Source: Archaeoglobus veneficus SNP6
GTDB lineage: Archaea; Halobacteriota; Archaeoglobi; Archaeoglobales; Archaeoglobaceae
Assembly (NCBI RefSeq): GCF_000194625.1
Contig: NC_015320.1
Coordinates: 248,001-312,000, forward strand
Direction: 5' to 3'
Length of the DNA stretch: 64,000 nucleotides
In this document: piece after piece, positions 1 through 7,774 of the stretch
Position numbering within the stretch: position 1 is the stretch's first letter
Layout: every line of letters begins with the position of its first letter
Position numbers and translations under genes: made by a program
Notes under the pieces: generated by a model
The model's database searches: none
The model's input: only the letters and a program-made list of their open reading frames with translations
What the model was told of the DNA's origin: nothing

Positions 1-437
1 CGGGCTGGAGGATAGGATTCGTCATAGCCAGCGAAACCCTTCTCGACTCAATGCTCAAGGTGCATCAGGTTAACGGCGTATGCGCCCCTGCTTTTGCCCA
101 GAAGGCCGTAGCGGACGTTTTGCTCAGCGGAAAGGCTGATGAGATAGCAAACGAGATGGTTGGGGAATTCAGAAAGCGAAGAGACTACGTTTACGACGAG
201 CTCAAAAAGATGGGCCTTGAAGTCGTAAAGCCTGAAGGAGCCTTCTACCTGTTCCCGCGAGTGCCCATCAACTGTATCGAGTTCGCAGAGAAACTCGTGG
301 AAAAGGGTGTTGCCGTAACTCCGGGCCTCCCCTTTGGCGACTGGAATGAGAACTACGTCAGGATCTCGTACGCAACGTCCATGGAGAATCTCAGAATTGC
401 TATGGAGAGAATGAAGGAATTCGTTGAAGGTCTTTAA
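1..437 (+). CDS. Class I/II PLP-dependent aminotransferase, C-terminal part (5' end outside window)
   Basis: This is the C-terminal part of a fold-type I aminotransferase of the aspartate aminotransferase family, which moves amino groups between amino acids and 2-oxo acids using PLP. The readable frame starts at base 3 with GWRIGF, the segment that normally follows the PLP-binding lysine, so the lysine and the large domain lie upstream of the window. The small domain ends with an arginine-containing segment (ENYVRISYA) that usually binds the substrate carboxylate. The gene ends 8 bp before the convergent antiporter gene. Family assignment is firm; substrate cannot be told from this part. Confidence 0.88.
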   Translation, partial: GWRIGFVIASETLLDSMLKVHQVNGVCAPAFAQKAVADVLLSGKADEIANEMVGEFRKRRDYVYDELKKMGLEVVKPEGAFYLFPRVPINCIEFAEKLVEKGVAVTPGLPFGDWNENYVRISYATSMENLRIAMERMKEFVEGL

Positions 438-445
438 CCCCTTGA

Positions 446-1957
446 TCAGTCCTCGAGGGCCGTAAGCTGATCATTTATCTCCTCTTCAATTTTCTTTGCC
501 ACCTCTTCGGATATCAGCCCCCTGATGGCAGCATCTCTTATTGCGCTCTTTTCAGCAAGAAGAACTTTCTTCCATGCAATTTTCAGGATATCTTTTGTTA
601 GTTCGTCGTCGCACAGCTTTGTAAGCTCTTCCTTTGTGCTCTCAAGTAACCCGTCAATGTCGGCAAGAATCTGTCTTCCTATTCCTTCGGCAAGCTCGCC
701 GTTTTCTATCATTCTTTCGAGTTCTTTTCTGCCGGCCATGAGGGCCATGCTCCTTGCGAGCATTTCCTCGTACTTCAGCCTCTTTTCCTCTCTCCTTGCG
801 AGCTCTGAGCGTTTTATGAAGAACTCGAGGCTCAGCCCTTGGACAACGAGGGAGAAGAGAACAACACCGAGAGTCATTCCGGCTATGAGCTCTCTGTGCG
901 GTATATCTTCAAGGCTGAGGGCGAGAGCTACGGGAATCGTTCCATGCAGGCCGCCCCAGAATACGACGTGCTGCCATAGCTTTGGTATCTGCATTCGGGG
1001 GAGGTTCAGGAGGGGATAAACGGCAAGGGCTCTTCCGGCAATTGAAGCGAGAATAGCGACCCCTATGGCGTATGCGAAACCCGGAAGCCTCGACGCTATA
1101 TCCATTCCAATCAGTATAAAGACGATGGAGTTGATCAGGAATACTGTAAAGCCCCAGAACGTCGCGAGGGTCAGACGTGTTGAAGGAGACATGGCAAACA
1201 GCATGCCGTAGTTTCCGATGAGCAATCCGGCGGCAACGACTGCTATGACTCCGGAAACGTGAAGCTTTTCCGCTATTAAGAATGCGGAGAAAGCGAGAAC
1301 GAGGGTTAAAGCAACTTCAATCTCGTGATCATCAATCTTTTTCATCGCTCTGTAAGCAGCATATCCGAGAACCGCTCCTACTGCAGCTCCGCCGATGCAC
1401 ACGAATATAAAGTTGAATATTCCTGCAAAGATGTTTAGCTCTCCACTCCTGATCATTTCGAGGAGGATGCTGAAAATAACAACGGCTGTTCCATCATTGA
1501 GTATGCTCTCTCCCTCTACTATTGTTGTCAGCCTTCTTGTAACACCAAGATTCTTGAACGTTGCAAGAACCGAAACGGGGTCTGTAGGAGTGATCATCGC
1601 TCCGAAGAGAAGAGCTACTGGCAGAGGGATGCCAAGGGCTTTATGGATAATGAATCCTATAAAGACCGTGGAGATAAGGACTCCAGCCGTTGAGAGAAGG
1701 CCAATTGGCCTGATGTTGTCCCTGAGGTGCTGGAGATCCATGTTGAGGGCTCCTTCGAAGAGAAGTGGCGGGAGGATAAGGAAGAATACTATCTCTTCAG
1801 TCAGGACTATCTCTGGCATCACCTTCAAATAGCCGACCGCAAGCCCGACGATGACGAGGGCGATGGTGTAGGGTAGCTTTACGTACTTCACGGCGATTCC
1901 TATTGCGCACGCTATGAGGAGAAGGGATACGAGTTCAGCGAGGATGTCGACGTGCAT
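446..1957 (-). CDS. CPA1-family Na+(K+)/H+ antiporter
   Basis: A 503-residue integral membrane protein of the monovalent cation:proton antiporter-1 (NhaP/NhaG) family, exchanging Na+ or K+ for H+ at the cytoplasmic membrane. About 12 hydrophobic segments fill residues 1-390. The family motifs TDPVSVLA and EGESILNDGTA (about residues 125-160), which carry the ion-binding Asp and Asn-Asp, are present. A charged, probably cytoplasmic helical tail of about 110 residues (rich in Glu/Lys) follows and may be regulatory. The gene converges with the aminotransferase and is transcribed alone. Ion preference is not decided by the sequence. Confidence 0.92.
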   Translation of the reverse strand: MHVDILAELVSLLLIACAIGIAVKYVKLPYTIALVIVGLAVGYLKVMPEIVLTEEIVFFLILPPLLFEGALNMDLQHLRDNIRPIGLLSTAGVLISTVFIGFIIHKALGIPLPVALLFGAMITPTDPVSVLATFKNLGVTRRLTTIVEGESILNDGTAVVIFSILLEMIRSGELNIFAGIFNFIFVCIGGAAVGAVLGYAAYRAMKKIDDHEIEVALTLVLAFSAFLIAEKLHVSGVIAVVAAGLLIGNYGMLFAMSPSTRLTLATFWGFTVFLINSIVFILIGMDIASRLPGFAYAIGVAILASIAGRALAVYPLLNLPRMQIPKLWQHVVFWGGLHGTIPVALALSLEDIPHRELIAGMTLGVVLFSLVVQGLSLEFFIKRSELARREEKRLKYEEMLARSMALMAGRKELERMIENGELAEGIGRQILADIDGLLESTKEELTKLCDDELTKDILKIAWKKVLLAEKSAIRDAAIRGLISEEVAKKIEEEINDQLTALED

Positions 1958-2131
1958 CGTTTTTTAGTAATGTTAAATGGTAAAAATGTTTGGCAGAATC
2001 TTTACTGGGCTGTTTGCAATACTGAATGGTGATGGCCGGAAAGGATTATTAAATAATATTTTATTTATTGAACAAATTTCCTCGCAATTTTGGACCGCTC
2101 ACTTTGCCACAATCTCAAGGCTCTTTTATGG

Positions 2132-2629
2132 TTAGGTGCAAAACATCTTAAACTTATCTCCCAAGAACTTCTCAATCCAAGCCGTTGCAAAGGAGATTGA
2201 TTCAGTTAACTTTCTGAAAGCCTTGGAAATCGTTTCCTTCAGCTCCTCTATATTCAGCGGAGATACTTCAGAAACAAACCTTTTAACGCTCTTCCAAACG
2301 TTCTCAATCGGATTCAAGTCGGGAGAGTAGGGAGGGAGATAAACCAGTGCAATATCAAGCTTTTCAGCTTCCTCTCTCACTTTCTTTGCATGATGCGTCC
2401 TGAAATTATCGAGAACGATCACGATTCTTTTCCCAGGATTTGCTTCTCTAATCTTTTTTAGAAATGCTATGAATTCTTCAGTCCTGTTTCTTTCTGGAAA
2501 CTCTATTACGCTCTCTCCGTTCAAGCTATAGAATCCTGAAACCTTAGCTTTGACGTACGTGGCAACTCTTTTAACCGGCTTTCCGAAACTCCACAGCCTT
2601 GCAGTATTTGCATTCGCTTCGACTGCCAT
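2132..2629 (-). CDS. IS630-family transposase, C-terminal DDE catalytic frame
   Basis: Encodes the RNase H-like DDE domain. The second catalytic Asp is in IVLDNFRTHHAK and the catalytic Glu in PPYSPDLNPIENVWK. The first Asp (FIDE) lies just upstream of the ATG at 2629, in codons 2630-2641 of the same frame. The functional product therefore must start in the upstream frame and shift across the A7 run; translation from 2629 alone would lack the first catalytic residue. The gene ends inside the left inverted repeat. All three catalytic residues are intact, so the element may still be active. Confidence 0.85.
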   Translation of the reverse strand: MAVEANANTARLWSFGKPVKRVATYVKAKVSGFYSLNGESVIEFPERNRTEEFIAFLKKIREANPGKRIVIVLDNFRTHHAKKVREEAEKLDIALVYLPPYSPDLNPIENVWKSVKRFVSEVSPLNIEELKETISKAFRKLTESISFATAWIEKFLGDKFKMFCT

Positions 2630-2669
2630 CTCATCAATGAATCCTAGGATGTCTTGATCAATCTCAGCT

Positions 2670-3155
2670 TCATCCAGGTTTTTTTAAAGTGTCCTCAGCG
2701 TTATCGGGCTTTCTGTAATCCTTCTGATAAGGTTTAGCGTATTTCATGCCAAAAGATCTGAGAATTCTCCTGACCTGCCACGAAGAATACTTAACTCCAA
2801 ACTCAGCTTCAATTAGCTCCTGAACTTCTTTCGTCGTCCACGAATCCCCTTCTTTTAGCATCTCTCTGAGTTTCTCTTTCTGCTCCTTCGTGAGTTTTGC
2901 TGGCCTTCCTCCTCCAAATTCCGGAATTAAGCCTTCGTAGCCTTTTGAGTTCCACCTTTTTAGCCATGCGTAGCCTGTTGCTTTGGTAATTCCTACGAGT
3001 TCGGCGGCTTCTTCAACGTTCATTCCTTTATAGAGGTATCTTATGAAGTAAAGTCTCTTAAGAACTCTCGTGTCTTTTTCAAGCCTTTTGATTCTTCTAT
3101 CGAGTTCTTCTGCTGGCAGATGCTTCACTACTTCGTAGACGCGTTTTCTACCCAT
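2670..3155 (-). CDS. IS630-family transposase, N-terminal frame (helix-turn-helix domains)
   Basis: Encodes 161 residues with two DNA-binding units typical of IS630 transposases: a helix-turn-helix (EEAAELVGITKATGYAWLKR, about residues 50-70) and a second one following the GGGRPAKLT linker (about residues 100-150). The frame ends just after a run of seven A residues (minus strand, complement of 2679-2685). The catalytic DDE domain continues in the +1 frame from this point. Either a +1 shift or transcript slippage (loss of one A or gain of two) would give a fused protein of about 340 residues, the normal family length. Confidence 0.85.
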   Translation of the reverse strand: MGRKRVYEVVKHLPAEELDRRIKRLEKDTRVLKRLYFIRYLYKGMNVEEAAELVGITKATGYAWLKRWNSKGYEGLIPEFGGGRPAKLTKEQKEKLREMLKEGDSWTTKEVQELIEAEFGVKYSSWQVRRILRSFGMKYAKPYQKDYRKPDNAEDTLKKPG

Positions 3156-3968
3156 GGTTTTGGTTGTTATTTTTAGTATAAATAGTTTTGCTCAAGACCA
3201 TAATTACCTCCTCGCTGAAGTGGGGTTTCAACATTTTGACTGTCGTCAATACTTTCTCTTCGTTTTCACTGCCAAATTTATTTAGGACGTAATCTATGGT
3301 TGAAATAAGCTCAAGAACAATTGTTGGTGCCCTACCAAGAAGATTTGCTATTTCGTCAACAGTTCCAAGAATTTTAGTCTCTATCTCAGAATTTTCGAGA
3401 AATCTCAGACCCTTACTCGTCAACGCATAGTGGTAACCTGATTCATCTGTTCTTCTTTCCACAAATCCAGCACTTACTAGGAGATTTAGGTCGTCACGTA
3501 GCTCGAAGGAGTATGGGCCATAGTGGTGCATGACGAATTTATACGGTTTGAATCCAGTAATTGACTGAACGAGACCTGCAGTCTTCTGTATATGGGTATT
3601 TCCCGTCCAACTTCCAACTTCTTCCAGCTTCTTAATTACCAGCAGCAGAAATGCGTATCTATTCATTTTCCTCCCCCTCTTCTTCCCTAAATTCATTATA
3701 AATTTTACGACAAATCTCTTCGGCTTTTTCAGCGTCTTTTCTGTTTAATTCAGCGTATACACGTACAATTTCTATATTAGGTAACCGGTCAAGTAAATCC
3801 GAACATTCTGTTATGTGCAAGATTTTTCTCTTTGTTCTAAGTCTTTCAACCTTTTTCACATCCCAGTTTTCGATGAGCTTCTCTGAAACTTCATCTCTAA
3901 TGACGTAGAACTCAGCTTCAGACGGCTTAAATGTAGCCTTTTTAGCGGAATCAACGTATATGTCTGTC

Positions 3969-3976
3969 GAAGGATC
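3969..3976. repeat. Left 8-bp target-site duplication of the IS5-like element
   Basis: GAAGGATC, repeated identically at 4972-4979 on the other side of the element. In the restored HD gene it encodes part of the Asp-Pro-Ser segment. Confidence 0.88.
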
Positions 3977-4971
3977 TGCTTTGTCGAACAAACAAGCATA
4001 GAATAATACACAATAAAAATTAAATTCCAATAAAACCTTTAACCAACCCATGCCAAAAATAAACTGGAAAGAATACAATGAAAAGCTTGTAAAGAGAGGT
4101 GAAATTTTATTCAGTACGGAGTTTATAGAGAACTGGAAGAGAGAGCTCGATTCAATGAACGAAAGAAAGAGAGGTCATCCTTACGAGTATCCTAATTCTT
4201 TCATGCAGTTTTTAGCATCAATCCGCTACTACTGCCATCTCGACTACAGAACTCTGGAAGGATTCTGCAGAAGCTTATCAAGAATTCTCGATATACCAGC
4301 TCCAGATCATTCAACTATCCACAAGAGAGCTCCAAGGTTGGATTTCACTCCTCCAGCCGTTAACTCTGAAGAAATAGTTATAGCGGTTGATTCTTCGGGA
4401 ATTAAAGTTCATAACAGGGGAGAGTGGATGAGAGAGAAATACAGGAGGAGAAGGGGATGGATAAAGATCCATTTCGCTGTTGACGTTGAAACTAAGCAGG
4501 TTGTAGCTTACGAAGTTACAGACGAGCAGGTTCACGATAACAAGGTCTTCAAGGATCTCGTAGAAAAATCTGAAGAAAGAGCAAAGGTAAGGAGAGTTCT
4601 TGCCGATAAAGCGTATGACAGCTACGAAAACTTCGAATTTCTTCAATCAAGGGATATAGATCCTGCCATTCCAGTAAGGAAAGGAGCTATAGACATCTTA
4701 AAGCATCCAAGAAGTGAGGAGGCAAGGAAGCAGAAAGATTTTGACGGGTGGAAGGAAGAGAAGAAATACGGGTTGAGGTGGGCAGTTGAGACTGCTTATT
4801 CTGTCTTTAAGAGGTGTTTTGGTGAGTTCGTTTCAGCAAGGAAGCAGGATTACATGGTTAAGGAGATTGCAGCGAAGGTGTGGATATACAATTCGCTGAG
4901 GGCTGTTCTCTGCTGAAGGGGAGTTGTTGGAGTGGATGGGGAAGTTTAGTTGGGGATTATTCGACAAGGCA
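3977..4971 (+). mobile_element. IS5-family (ISH1-like) insertion sequence, 995 bp
   Basis: Terminal inverted repeats read TGCTTTGTCGAACAA at 3977 and TGCCTTGTCGAATAA on the complement at 4971 (13 of 15 identical). The direct repeat GAAGGATC flanks both ends (3969-3976 and 4972-4979), an 8-bp target duplication. The element contains one transposase gene on the plus strand, opposite to the interrupted HD gene. Removing the element plus one repeat copy restores the host reading frame exactly, which fixes the boundaries. The ISH1-like subgroup is inferred from the 8-bp duplication and the transposase type. Confidence 0.9.
4050..4916 (+). CDS. IS5-family DDE transposase
   Basis: A 288-residue transposase. 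The DDE residues are visible as IAVDSSG (first Asp, about residue 113), VLADKAYDS (second Asp, about 189) and RWAVETAYSVFKRCFG (Glu, about 249) with the downstream Arg/Lys of the YREK-like motif. An N-terminal helical DNA-binding part precedes it. The gene fills the element, starting 73 bp inside the left end and stopping 55 bp before the right end. It appears intact, so the element is probably autonomous. There is no frameshift. Confidence 0.9.
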   Translation: MPKINWKEYNEKLVKRGEILFSTEFIENWKRELDSMNERKRGHPYEYPNSFMQFLASIRYYCHLDYRTLEGFCRSLSRILDIPAPDHSTIHKRAPRLDFTPPAVNSEEIVIAVDSSGIKVHNRGEWMREKYRRRRGWIKIHFAVDVETKQVVAYEVTDEQVHDNKVFKDLVEKSEERAKVRRVLADKAYDSYENFEFLQSRDIDPAIPVRKGAIDILKHPRSEEARKQKDFDGWKEEKKYGLRWAVETAYSVFKRCFGEFVSARKQDYMVKEIAAKVWIYNSLRAVLC

Positions 4972-4979
4972 GAAGGATC
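4972..4979. repeat. Right 8-bp target-site duplication of the IS5-like element
   Basis: GAAGGATC, the second copy of the duplicated target at 3969-3976. Confidence 0.88.
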
Positions 4980-6188
4980 AAGCTTATTAAACTTCTTTTG
5001 CAAAGCCCCTTTGAGTTCTTTTTCAAATTCTTCAATCCTTAGTATGGGCTTATTTTCTTCAAAAATACTTTTTGGATGTTTTCTTGACAATAATCGTCTC
5101 GCAAGAACTTTCGCCTCTTTGCAGCTCCCTTTCTCTGCCTCTTCTCGTATCATTGTCAGTACCCTGACATCGTCATACTTTAGATATTCGTCAATATCTG
5201 CGGGATAATGACCTTCTGGCAAGGAGTATTTCAGAAAATCAGTTAGCATGAGGTCATATATTCTCCTCACGTGATGGAAGTACACCTGCAGGAACATGAA
5301 GTAACGGGCTAGGAGTAGTCCCTCAATTGTGTGCAGCCCCCCATATTCTACACCAATCCTTGGCTCAGGCGTCTCAGGTCTGAGATTATCAAGTTCCTGA
5401 CCCGCCTCTGTGGTCTCACCAGCAAATGGCACAATAGTTATGGTGTCTATTAGCCTGATGTAGTCGAACTTTCCGTAAATCACACCGGTATGATGAGAAT
5501 CTCTCGTTAGGTAATCAATTCTATCCGCATCAATATCTCCGGAAATTATCCCCCTGAGTAAGTAAAAAGCTTGAGCATCTTCATCCGAGAGTTCCGAGAC
5601 CATTTCTGGGTATATGAGAAAAATAACGTCATCCAATTTGATACCACTTCTCTCTATTTCCTTTCTTCTGAAAATGCTTTCCAGTTCTGTTCTGACGATT
5701 TCGGCACTTATTTCCTCGTGGGACATGTTTTTTGGGAAGAGGTCCTCTGTGGCATGGGAAAACGGTGCGTGGCCGATATCGTGCAGCAAAGCTGCAAGTC
5801 TGAGAGTTTTCCTAAGTCTTTTCCGTGGGTCATCTTCTCCAGTTATTGACAGAAATCTATCGAAGTACTTCCCATGTTTTCTGTCAAGAACGTCGAAAAT
5901 CTGATTTGCCACGTGCATAGTCCCAATAGAATGTTCGAACCTCGTATGGACGGCGCTGGGATAAACGTAATAACTCATGCCGAGCTGCCTTATGTTCCTC
6001 AGTCTTTGGAAAGGTTTCGAATCTACGATTGCCCTTTCCGCCTCGGAGAGATGGACAAATCCATGAACGGGGTCCCTTATTTCCATCGATTTTACTAAAA
6101 AAACATATAAAATATATTAAAATATCGAGTACCGCGAAAGTGGAAATGTCAGCCTACACAAGCTTTTTCCATACGGACAACTTACTCC

Positions 6189-7034
6189 ATGGCAGTGACG
6201 TACGAGTTTCCCGAAGGGATGAGGATAGCTAACTTGGATGAGAGGAGAGTATACTACGAAACGGAGTTTAACCTGAAGGCCGTTGCGGAATGGCTATCGT
6301 TTAGAGGCAGCGAAGAGCAGATAAAGCGCACTACAGCCTTTGCATTCATCGTTGGCAGGCATACGGGTGTTTATCTGCCTGAGTTCGAAGAGATAAAGAA
6401 CAAGGTGGTGGTAGTTGACAATTACGAGGGTTTCGAGGATTTGAAAGACTACATCCTCAGGTACCTTCCAGAGGGAGTTTACTACGACAGGAATGTTTAC
6501 ATAAGCCTTGAAGAGTGCAGGAAATGCGAAAAATGTTACAGAGAATGCTGGAATTGCAGTTGTTTTGTCGGTCAGGAACTTGCCTTCGATATCGATCCCG
6601 AAAACGTTGAATGCCCAGTTCACGGCACACTGGAGGATAAAATGAAGCGCGGTCAGGGGCTGAGCTTCTGCATGTACGAGTTCGATGCAGTAAGGGAAGC
6701 AACGCTCAGACTCTGGGAGGAGCTTGAGAAGGAGTTCGAAGATATGAGGGTTGTTTTCAGCGGAAGAGGCTTTCACATCCACGTTATCGACGAGGAGGCA
6801 ATCAGAATGTCCTATACTGAAAGAAAAGAAATCTCCCGGAAATTTTCATCCTATCCGATAGACGAGTGGGTTACGACGGGGGGTAGCAGGTTGATAAGGC
6901 TGCCTTACTCTCTGAACGCCCTCGTTTCCCGCATAGTTACGCCGCTTAAAATTGAAGATGTGCTCGACTTCGATCCACGATACGACAGGCGATGTATTCC
7001 GCGCTTTTTGGGGAGGGACTATGCCGAAGGTTAA
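6189..7034 (+). CDS. Archaeo-eukaryotic primase, PriS-like catalytic subunit
   Basis: A 281-residue protein with the hallmarks of the AEP superfamily: the catalytic AFDID (Asp134, Asp136), SGRGFHIHVID (191-201) and a third segment VTTGGSRLIRLPYSLN (228-243) matching the 'VT...L.R.P.S.H' region of small primase subunits. These enzymes make RNA or DNA primers; in archaea PriS pairs with PriL. A six-Cys cluster at about 110-125 (CxxCxxCxxxCxxCxC) plus Cys142 suggests a bound metal just before the active site. The protein is shorter than many PriS proteins and no priL is nearby. It could be the replicative PriS or a specialised paralogue. Confidence 0.75.
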   Translation: MAVTYEFPEGMRIANLDERRVYYETEFNLKAVAEWLSFRGSEEQIKRTTAFAFIVGRHTGVYLPEFEEIKNKVVVVDNYEGFEDLKDYILRYLPEGVYYDRNVYISLEECRKCEKCYRECWNCSCFVGQELAFDIDPENVECPVHGTLEDKMKRGQGLSFCMYEFDAVREATLRLWEELEKEFEDMRVVFSGRGFHIHVIDEEAIRMSYTERKEISRKFSSYPIDEWVTTGGSRLIRLPYSLNALVSRIVTPLKIEDVLDFDPRYDRRCIPRFLGRDYAEG

Positions 7035-7263
7035 ATTATTTGCCAACTTTAGGGAAATTGCTGGCTGTAAAGAGCTTGAAGTCAGTGCATCGAAACTCAG
7101 CGAGATCGTTGAAAAGTTATGCAGGATGTATCCGGAGATGAAACCCCTTTTCGAGAAGGAAGGTTACGCACATTTTGCAGTAAATGGCAAACTTGTTTTC
7201 GACGATGTGGAGCTTAAGGAAGATGATGTTGTTGCAATTTTTCCACCAGTCAGCGGTGGTTAA
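7021..7263 (+). CDS. MoaD/ThiS-family sulfur carrier protein
   Basis: An 80-residue beta-grasp protein ending in Gly-Gly, the site where an E1-like enzyme (MoeB/ThiF type) adenylates and then thiocarboxylates the C-terminus. Length, the 'VKLFANFREIAG' first strand and the FPPVSGG end are typical of MoaD (molybdopterin or tungstopterin synthase small subunit) and archaeal SAMP-like proteins. The ATG at 7021 overlaps the primase gene by 14 bp, so the two are translationally linked. Role in cofactor synthesis, tRNA thiolation or protein tagging cannot be separated by sequence. Confidence 0.88.
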   Translation: MPKVKLFANFREIAGCKELEVSASKLSEIVEKLCRMYPEMKPLFEKEGYAHFAVNGKLVFDDVELKEDDVVAIFPPVSGG

Positions 7264-7312
7264 TTTTTTTGCTAATTTAATAAAACATAATTAAGTTAAT
7301 GAATTTAGTTTG

Positions 7313-7330
7313 GAAAATCATGAGATTTTC
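7313..7330. promoter_or_regulatory. 7-4-7 perfect palindrome upstream of the ATP synthase operon
   Basis: GAAAATC-ATGA-GATTTTC lies about 50 bp upstream of the TATA-like element of the ATP synthase operon. It could be an operator or a hairpin following the MoaD-like gene. In AT-rich intergenic DNA one such palindrome can occur by chance. Confidence 0.35.
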
Positions 7331-7379
7331 AAAAATAAATCCGTACGTGGTGCATATATTGGAAAAGCAAAAATGGCAA

Positions 7380-7391
7380 ACTTTAAATATT
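7380..7391 (+). promoter_or_regulatory. TATA-box/BRE-like promoter of the ATP synthase operon
   Basis: ACTTTAAATATT, preceded by purines (GGCAA) suitable for TFB binding, lies about 25 bp before a probable transcription start near 7412. The first gene starts at 7445, preceded by AAGGGTGAC as ribosome-binding site. Confidence 0.6.
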
Positions 7392-7444
7392 TGCTTGACC
7401 CGGCTAAACAGGAGATTATAAAAAAAGGTACAAGGGTGACTATC

Positions 7445-7774
7445 ATGGAGAAAACAGAGATTCTTGAAAGAATTAAGGAAGCTGAGTTGAAAGTCGAACA
7501 GGACATTGCCGCCGCTCAAGAAGAAGCAAAGCAAATTATTGCAAATGCAAAAGAGGAAGCGAGGAAGATTATTGAAGAAGCGGAACAGGAAGCCGAGAAA
7601 ATAAGGGCTGAAGTCCTTGAGAAGGCCAAGGCTCTTATTGAAGAGGAGAAGAACAAGATAAAGGACCAGTGGACACAGGAGATCTCTTCTATTGAGAAGA
7701 GAGGTAAGGACAACGCCTGGAATGCGGCTGAGTTTTTGTACAACGAATTTATAGGGATGGTGGAGCATGCTTAA
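7445..7774 (+). CDS. atpH: A-type ATP synthase subunit H (peripheral stalk)
   Basis: A 109-residue, almost wholly helical coiled-coil protein rich in Glu/Lys/Ala, the first gene of the A1Ao ATP synthase operon. Subunit H pairs with subunit E to form the outer stalks that hold the catalytic head against the membrane part. The start at 7445 is chosen because AAGGGTGAC lies just upstream and the family starts close to the coiled coil; an in-frame upstream extension to 7310 lacks a ribosome-binding site and spans the promoter. The stop overlaps the next gene by 8 bp. Confidence 0.88.
   Translation: MEKTEILERIKEAELKVEQDIAAAQEEAKQIIANAKEEARKIIEEAEQEAEKIRAEVLEKAKALIEEEKNKIKDQWTQEISSIEKRGKDNAWNAAEFLYNEFIGMVEHA

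Larger units (their letters stand above)
2129..3200 (-). mobile_element. IS630-family insertion sequence, 1072 bp
   Basis: The ends read TGGTTAGGTGCAAAAC at 2129 and, on the complement at 3200, TGGTCTTGAGCAAAAC; the imperfect inverted repeats share TGGT and the GCAAAAC core. Both ends are flanked by TA (2127-2128 and 3201-3202), the target duplication expected for IS630/Tc1-mariner elements. The element carries one transposase in two overlapping frames on the minus strand. It sits inside the YwgA-like gene, whose frame is restored by removing it. The boundaries are supported by both the inverted repeats and the restored host frame. Confidence 0.85.
2065..3666 (-). pseudogene. YwgA-like winged-helix protein gene, interrupted by an IS630-family element
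   Basis: The 5' part (3666 to 3201) encodes a protein resembling Bacillus YwgA: an N-terminal helical segment, the HHYGPYS motif and a winged-helix-like segment ending in a 'LTSKG' strand-turn. The ATG at 3666 overlaps the stop of the upstream HD gene (ATGA-type overlap), so the two were co-translated. The reading frame runs into the IS630 element at 3200. Joining base 3203 to base 2128 (removing the element and one TA copy) restores an open frame that continues about 20 codons (KRALRLWQSE...) to a TAA at 2065-2067. The reconstructed product has 175 residues. The truncated form still readable ends just inside the IS. Family name is from memory and moderately sure; the interruption is read directly. 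Confidence 0.82.
3659..6086 (-). pseudogene. HD-domain phosphohydrolase (YwfO/SAMHD1-like dNTPase family), interrupted by an IS5-like element
   Basis: The 5' part (6086 to 4980) encodes an HD phosphohydrolase: HTRFEHS (residues 47-53), LLHDIGHAPFSH with the metal-binding His102-Asp103, and GDIDADRIDYL (about 183-193). Proteins of this family hydrolyse dNTPs or related nucleotides in the cytoplasm. At 4979 the frame enters an IS5-like element. Removing the element and one 8-bp target copy joins codons exactly to the frame at 3976-3659, giving one 474-residue protein whose C-terminal part is otherwise an orphan. The gene overlaps the YwgA-like gene by ATGA and was probably the first gene of a two-gene operon. 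The upstream minus-strand region has an AT-rich TATA-like stretch near 6100-6120. As it stands the protein is truncated after about 370 native residues plus an IS-encoded tail. Confidence 0.88.

Noticed and set aside
446-1957. Long open frames on the plus strand opposite the antiporter gene
   Set aside because: They are antisense shadows of a gene with clear family motifs and show no similarity to proteins.
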